From Chitinispirillales bacterium (GTDB taxonomy: Bacteria; Fibrobacterota; Chitinivibrionia; Chitinivibrionales; Chitinispirillaceae): a DNA stretch of 63,326 bases. The notes under the pieces are model-generated. The model was not told the DNA's origin and did not search any database. It saw only the letters and a program-made list of their open reading frames with translations. Position numbers and translations under genes: made by a program. The stretch spans positions 1-63,326 of the forward strand of contig JAIRVB010000028.1 of the NCBI GenBank assembly GCA_031254105.1, read 5' to 3'. Every line of letters begins with the position of its first letter. The first letter of the stretch is position 1. Shown here piece after piece: positions 59,859 through 63,326 of this stretch.

Positions 59859-60224
59859 AGAAGCCCTTTTTAGTCTATTTACGGATTAATTACAAAATAC
59901 ACTCCGCAAAGAGTGTGCAACAGAAAAATTGGCACGCGGATGGCAAACATCTATTAAAAGAGACGGCAGGAACAATAGATCTCCGTCATTGCGAAGGTGA
60001 CGTAAAACAGACCTTTTCAAGTAAATCAACGGGCGTGTAAATGATATTCTGTAAATTTGCTTATAAATGCGCAAATAAAATTGCGGAGTGTAAAAATAAA
60101 GATGCAATAGAGTCCTCGTTGTATTATTTAATGTTTTCTATTTTTGCGTTTATTTTTAGGTTTGAATTTACAGAGAAATTTTAAAGGATCAAATCAACTA
60201 CAGTATTAAAGTATGGAGCGGTTT
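59859..60224. other. Divergent intergenic region with repeat
   Basis: 366 nt. A repeat at 59962-60030 (AACAATAGATCTCCGTCATT, then GCGAAGG and later AAACAGACCTTTTCAAGT) is the inverted form of the family at 24048-24169. Nothing coding. The AT-rich end (60115-60195, ATTTTTAGGTTTGAATTTAC) resembles the leader of pilB (28430 area) and may hold the UspA promoter. Confidence 0.45.
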
Positions 60225-61082
60225 ATGGATGAACAAAAACACATACCGGCAAACCAGGGTGCGGATCAATCCTCTGATGGATTAAAAGTAATTTTCCCCG
60301 TTTATGGAGAGACAAACTTGCAAGCCCCTTTTGCCCACGCTCTGAAGCTGGCTCAGGCCTCGCGCGGGGAACTTGAGATAGTGGATGTGAGAGATGAAGA
60401 GGAAGCGACCCTGCATATAGGGGTCAGAGAGCTGCTCGAAAGATGGAAGATACTGCTCCCCGGAGCTCACAGGAGCGACCTTGAAGATATTGGGTTAAAC
60501 ATCAAAAAAGTAGTTAGATCGGGCAACAAGCGCAAGGAGATACTGAGGCGCATGGCAAAAAGAACCCACGATATACTTGTTTTGGGAACAGAAAAATATT
60601 CCATGTTTCCTTTTTTATTTAGAAACCTATCTGAAAAAGTCGCGGCAAGCTTTACAGAAACAATTCTTTACATCCCTCCGGATGGAAAAACCATCATAAA
60701 TGAGCACACCGGTCAGTTAACACTAAGAACCATACTGCTGCCCGTAAAAGACAAAAACTCCTGCGCTGCCGCCCTGGAACATCTTAAGCGGCTGCTCTCT
60801 CTTTTCTCTCCGGTAAAACCTGCGGTAATCGGGCTGCATGCTGGCGTAAGATTTCCCGCTGTCGGCAAACCGTATTCGAATACATGCCAGTGGCTTCAAA
60901 CAGTGAGAGATGAAACTCTGGAAGACGCAATACTTAACAGCGCGAAAATTTATAATCCCGATCTGATAATCATGCCGTCCAGAAAGAAGACAAAACTGAC
61001 TCGCTTTACCAAAGGAACTCTAATTGAGCGCGTGGCGCGGCAGGCCAAATGTCCGGTTTTAAAAGCGGTTCACAATTCATAA
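60225..61082 (+). CDS. Tandem universal stress protein (two UspA domains)
   Basis: 285 residues from ATG 60225 (GGAG 6 nt upstream); another ATG is at 60213. First UspA domain about 20-145: VIFPVYGETNLQAPFAHALK, LKIVVRSGNKRKEILR-like KKVVRSGNKRKEILRRMAKR, THDILVLGTEKYSM. Second domain about 155-280: TILLPVKDKNSCAAALEHLK, LIIMPSRKKTKLTRFTKGTL, VARQAKCPVLKAV. Ends with the G-2X-G-9X-G-like loop replaced by the Lys/Thr-rich version, so ATP binding in that domain is uncertain. Such proteins are usually stress-induced. Divergent from the UDPGP gene. Confidence 0.88.
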   Translation: MDEQKHIPANQGADQSSDGLKVIFPVYGETNLQAPFAHALKLAQASRGELEIVDVRDEEEATLHIGVRELLERWKILLPGAHRSDLEDIGLNIKKVVRSGNKRKEILRRMAKRTHDILVLGTEKYSMFPFLFRNLSEKVAASFTETILYIPPDGKTIINEHTGQLTLRTILLPVKDKNSCAAALEHLKRLLSLFSPVKPAVIGLHAGVRFPAVGKPYSNTCQWLQTVRDETLEDAILNSAKIYNPDLIIMPSRKKTKLTRFTKGTLIERVARQAKCPVLKAVHNS

Positions 61083-61133
61083 TGCTTTATATTGAAAATA
61101 AGTTTGATTGATGGCGTTTACTATATTCCTGTT

Positions 61134-61994
61134 ATGAAACAAAAACGCACATTAGTATCCTTTGACTGGGCCGCAAAGAATTTATTGCGCCGTAAAGCTA
61201 ATTATGTGATTTTAGAGGGCTTCTTGACCACGCTCCTAGGCAAAGATATTAAGATTAAAACCATAAAAGACAGCGAAAGCAATAAAGACGCGCAAGAGCA
61301 AAAGTACAATCGTGTTGACATAATAGCAGAGGAAGAAAACGGTGCCTTAACAATAATAGAACTTCAATTCACGCCCGAAATAGATTATTTCCACAGAATG
61401 CTCTTTGGTTCAAGCAAAGCGGTTACAGAGTATCTAAGCAAGGGAATGTCTTATTCCATGGTTAGAAAAGTCTACTCCATAAACATAGTCTACTTTGATT
61501 TGGGCGTTGGCAAAGATTACATATATCACGGCACAACTAACTTTAAAGGTCTGCACTACAACGATGAACTTAAACTCTCTCCCAGCCAAAAAGAGGAGTT
61601 CGCCAGAATAGAAATAAAAGACATTTACCCTGAGTTTTACCTTCTCAAGGTAGACCGTTTCAATAATGATGTAAAAGACAAGTTAGACGAGTGGATGTAT
61701 CTGTTCAAAAACTCCGCGGTGGAGCCGGATTTTAAAGCCCCCGGTTTAATGGAAGCAAGCGAGACTTTGGAATATTGCAACTTGAGTCCTGAGGAACAAG
61801 AGCGGTACGACAAGTATGTTGACATAAGGCGCAGTAATGAAAGCAGCCTTCACACAGCAAAATTAGAAGGCAGAATAGAAGGTAGTGCCGAAACTCAACG
61901 CAAAATCGCTAAAGAGATGAAAATTGATGGATTTGCAATACCTAAAATCGCGAAAATTACAGGATTGAGCGAGGAAGAGATTGGGAAACTATAA
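61134..61994 (+). CDS. Rpn/PD-(D/E)XK nuclease-family protein
   Basis: About 286 residues from ATG 61134 (MKQKRTLVSFDWAAKNLLRR), the typical opening of one Rpn subgroup; a further upstream extension is not family-like. Nuclease core: YNRVDIIAEEENG then LTIIELQF (D...E-X-Q form of PD-(D/E)XK). Middle: RMLFGSSKAVTEYLSKGMSY, VYSINIVYFDLG. C-terminus: IAKEMKIDGFAIPKIAKITG, LSEEEIGKL, the usual helical tail. Rpn proteins are annotated as transposases but act as DNA endonucleases promoting recombination. First of three family genes in tandem. Confidence 0.9.
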   Translation: MKQKRTLVSFDWAAKNLLRRKANYVILEGFLTTLLGKDIKIKTIKDSESNKDAQEQKYNRVDIIAEEENGALTIIELQFTPEIDYFHRMLFGSSKAVTEYLSKGMSYSMVRKVYSINIVYFDLGVGKDYIYHGTTNFKGLHYNDELKLSPSQKEEFARIEIKDIYPEFYLLKVDRFNNDVKDKLDEWMYLFKNSAVEPDFKAPGLMEASETLEYCNLSPEEQERYDKYVDIRRSNESSLHTAKLEGRIEGSAETQRKIAKEMKIDGFAIPKIAKITGLSEEEIGKL

Positions 61995-61998
61995 AATC

Positions 61999-62026
61999 CA
62001 CATCTCACATCTCACATCTCACACCT
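61999..62026. repeat. Four-copy heptamer tandem repeat
   Basis: CACATCT occurs at 61999, 62006 and 62013 and as CACACCT at 62020, starting 5 nt after the stop codon of the first Rpn gene. A short array of this kind is prone to slippage. Confidence 0.7.
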
Positions 62027-62153
62027 CAACGCTCTCAATGTTCTCTGTTTTGATAAATGTAAACAGCAGGACACATATGAACATCTTAAAAATAGTGATA
62101 AAATAACGCGTTTGAAACAGTCGTCTAATGTTCCTGCCAAATACAGCCTTATC

Positions 62154-62268
62154 GGTAAATTCACCCACTATTTTACATATTTGTACTTAAGCAAAACGTA
62201 TTTTATTAATAAGCGCAATTCTGCCGCTTTGATAAGGTCGGTTTAATGCATCATAAAAAGGGATTGCT
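62154..62268 (+). repeat. Duplicated upstream region, copy 1
   Basis: This leader (AAACGTATTTTATTAATAA, then GCGCAATTCTGCCGC and AAAAAGGGATTGCT before ATG) is repeated at 63149-63264 with about 20 percent divergence. The duplicated unit therefore includes the probable promoter and ribosome site of the Rpn gene. Confidence 0.75.
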
Positions 62269-63111
62269 ATGCCAAAGAAATATCTCGACCCTAAAAACGA
62301 TTTAATGTTCAAAAAAGTTTTTGGCGAACACAAGCATTTGTGCATCAGCCTGCTTAACTCCCTTCTCAAATTTAAGGGCGACAGGCTGATTGAGTCAATT
62401 GAATACGAAACCAATGAGCTTCTTCCCGACCTGCCCCCATTCGATAAATACGGCGTCGTTGACGTTCGCTGCAAGGACAGGGCGGGGCGGCGGTTTATTG
62501 TTGAGATGCAGTTGAATTGGACTACATGGTTCCAAACCAGAGTGCTTTTTAACGCAAGCAAGGCTTATGTAAGACAGGTAAAAAAGGGAACAAGTTATAA
62601 ATTAGCGCAGCCAGTTTATCTGCTTAGTTTAGTGAATGACGTATTTGAAAAAGATCCCGCTATGAAAGATGTTTTTTATCACCATTACAAGATCGTGAAT
62701 ATAGAAAATACCGATAAACAGATAAAAGGTCTTGAGTTTGTATTTGTAGAGCTTCCCAAGTATAAACCCTGCGACAGAAAAGAGCAGGACTATTTTGATT
62801 TGTGGCTTAGGTACTTTACAGAAATTCACAGCGAGACTCAGGAGATACCTGCCGACCTGCTTAAAAATAAAGAGTTAAGCGAAGCTGTTGAATACGTTTT
62901 GGAAAGCTCTCTGACTCCTGAAGAGCGCGATGCGTATGACGCAATCTTGGACGCGCAAATGACGGAACATGCGCTTATTGAAGGCTCCAAGTATGACGCT
63001 AAAGAAGAGGGTAAGGAAATAGGCAGAAAAGAAGGCGCCAAAAAACTTGCCGAACTCATTGAAAAAGGGGTGTCTTTGTCCGAAGCTTTGAAAAAACTTG
63101 GTATTAATTGA
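62269..63111 (+). CDS. Rpn/PD-(D/E)XK nuclease-family protein, tandem copy 1
   Basis: 280 residues. Opening MPKKYLDPKNDLMFKKVFGE is the classical Rpn (PD-(D/E)XK nuclease family transposase) start. Core: KYGVVDVRCKDRAGR then FIVEMQLN (D...EXQ), and WFQTRVLFNASKAYVRQVKK, VYLLSLVNDVF, FVFVELPKY. The C-terminus is a charged helical tail (EEGKEIGRKEGAKKLAELIE). AAAGGGA precedes the ATG. A second copy with the same leader and first 20 residues starts at 63265. Confidence 0.93.
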   Translation: MPKKYLDPKNDLMFKKVFGEHKHLCISLLNSLLKFKGDRLIESIEYETNELLPDLPPFDKYGVVDVRCKDRAGRRFIVEMQLNWTTWFQTRVLFNASKAYVRQVKKGTSYKLAQPVYLLSLVNDVFEKDPAMKDVFYHHYKIVNIENTDKQIKGLEFVFVELPKYKPCDRKEQDYFDLWLRYFTEIHSETQEIPADLLKNKELSEAVEYVLESSLTPEERDAYDAILDAQMTEHALIEGSKYDAKEEGKEIGRKEGAKKLAELIEKGVSLSEALKKLGIN

Positions 63112-63148
63112 GGCAAAAAATATTACTTTACTCCAAACCGTCTCTCGC

Positions 63149-63264
63149 GGTAAATTTAACCGCTATTTTACCTGCTTATACGTAGCGAAACGTATTTTAT
63201 TAATAATAGCGCAATTCCGCCGTTTTGATAGAATTGATTTAATATATCATAAAAAGGGGTTATT
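63149..63264 (+). repeat. Duplicated upstream region, copy 2
   Basis: Matches 62154-62268, with identical AAACGTATTTTATTAATAA and ATCATAAAAAGG blocks. It places the second Rpn start 996 nt after the first, showing a tandem duplication of gene plus leader. Confidence 0.75.
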
Positions 63265-63326
63265 ATGCCAAGAAAATATCTCGACCCTAAAAATGATCTC
63301 ACTTTCAAACGGATATTTGGTGAACA
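63265..63326 (+). CDS. Rpn/PD-(D/E)XK nuclease-family protein, tandem copy 2 (runs off the window)
   Basis: Only 20 codons are inside the window (MPRKYLDPKNDLTFKRIFGE). They differ from copy 1 at four positions, with several silent changes (for example GATCTCACT against GATTTAATG), so the duplication is not fresh. AAAGGGG precedes the ATG. Confidence 0.85.
   Translation, partial: MPRKYLDPKNDLTFKRIFGE

Noticed and set aside
59930-59946. Sigma-54-like TGGCACGCGGATGGCA upstream of the UspA gene
   Set aside because: The -12 element reads TGGC rather than TTGC, the site is about 280 nt from the gene and no enhancer-binding protein is in view.
1-63326. tRNA, rRNA, riboswitch and CRISPR array
   Set aside because: Scanning the gaps by eye showed no T-loop-like GGTTCGAATCC, no rRNA-like block, no known riboswitch core and no regularly spaced direct repeats; a covariance-model search would be needed to be certain.

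Overview
The window looks like chromosome from a Gram-negative bacterium of the Fibrobacterota or a close relative. A FISUMP domain (the 'Fibrobacter succinogenes major paralogous' domain) is fused to WG repeats in an exported lipoprotein at 592-2763. KdsB, several outer-membrane-barrel-like proteins and several lipoproteins indicate an outer membrane. A free-standing gatC points to the indirect route to Gln-tRNA or Asn-tRNA. Taxonomy is inferred from gene content only. I saw no rRNA, tRNA or CRISPR array.

Layout. 1-4.7 kb: an IS remnant, the WG/FISUMP lipoprotein, a small membrane protein and an exported barrel-like protein. 4.9-5.6 kb: an intact MntA/HepT (nucleotidyltransferase/HEPN) toxin-antitoxin pair. 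5.7-10.4 kb: a tightly overlapping glycan or glycolipid operon (GT4, UPF0104-type membrane protein, GT2, and a GT4 fused to an MTH1-like Nudix hydrolase). It converges on DAHP synthase, which is coupled to a DUF3781 gene. 12-13.8 kb: a Cas4/RecB-like nuclease and a RhuM-family protein. 14.8-18.6 kb, minus strand: a five-gene partner-switching operon (unknown 109-residue protein, RsbW-like kinase, STAS-HATPase fusion, STAS protein, exported SurA-like/TPR protein) closed by a clear terminator. 18.8-20 kb: an FlhB-C-terminus-like protein and an exported CsgG/LpoB-like protein. 20-23 kb: AAA/DUF4143 and AlbA/Schlafen-type genes, divergent. 24-28 kb: an oligopeptide ABC transporter (binding protein and two permeases). 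28.5-41.7 kb: housekeeping and surface-motility genes (PilB/GspE ATPase, UvrD, GatC, KdsB, REC-GAF-HD-GYP, ComEA, PilM/PilN, RsmD, CoaD, rhomboid, GAF-HD-GYP), interrupted at 35.8 kb by a decayed nucleotidyltransferase cassette. 42-48 kb: a CDGSH protein and an operon of GT2/GT21, PurN, RNase HII, DUF1015 and UPF0104. 48.4-51.3 kb: an AT-rich accessory patch with a broken MntA/HepT locus, a methyltransferase and a membrane protein. 51.6-61 kb: a lipoprotein, phosphoesterase, transketolase, phosphohistidine phosphatase, Dus, a barrel-like protein, a UDPGP pyrophosphorylase and a double-UspA protein. 61-63.3 kb: three Rpn/PD-(D/E)XK genes, two of them tandem copies including their upstream region.

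The least ordinary items are the GT4-Nudix fusion and the partner-switching operon. The STAS-HATPase fusion in that operon appears to lack both the usual phospho-acceptor residue and the ATP-binding G1 box, while separate intact-looking STAS and kinase proteins sit beside it. Several loci (1-0.5, 35.8-36.1, 48.4-48.8 kb) show recent decay by IS insertion, internal deletion or recombination. A dispersed intergenic repeat family is present in at least five gaps. Start sites were revised where a Shine-Dalgarno sequence or family alignment argued for it; all homology statements come from motif recognition, not from searches.
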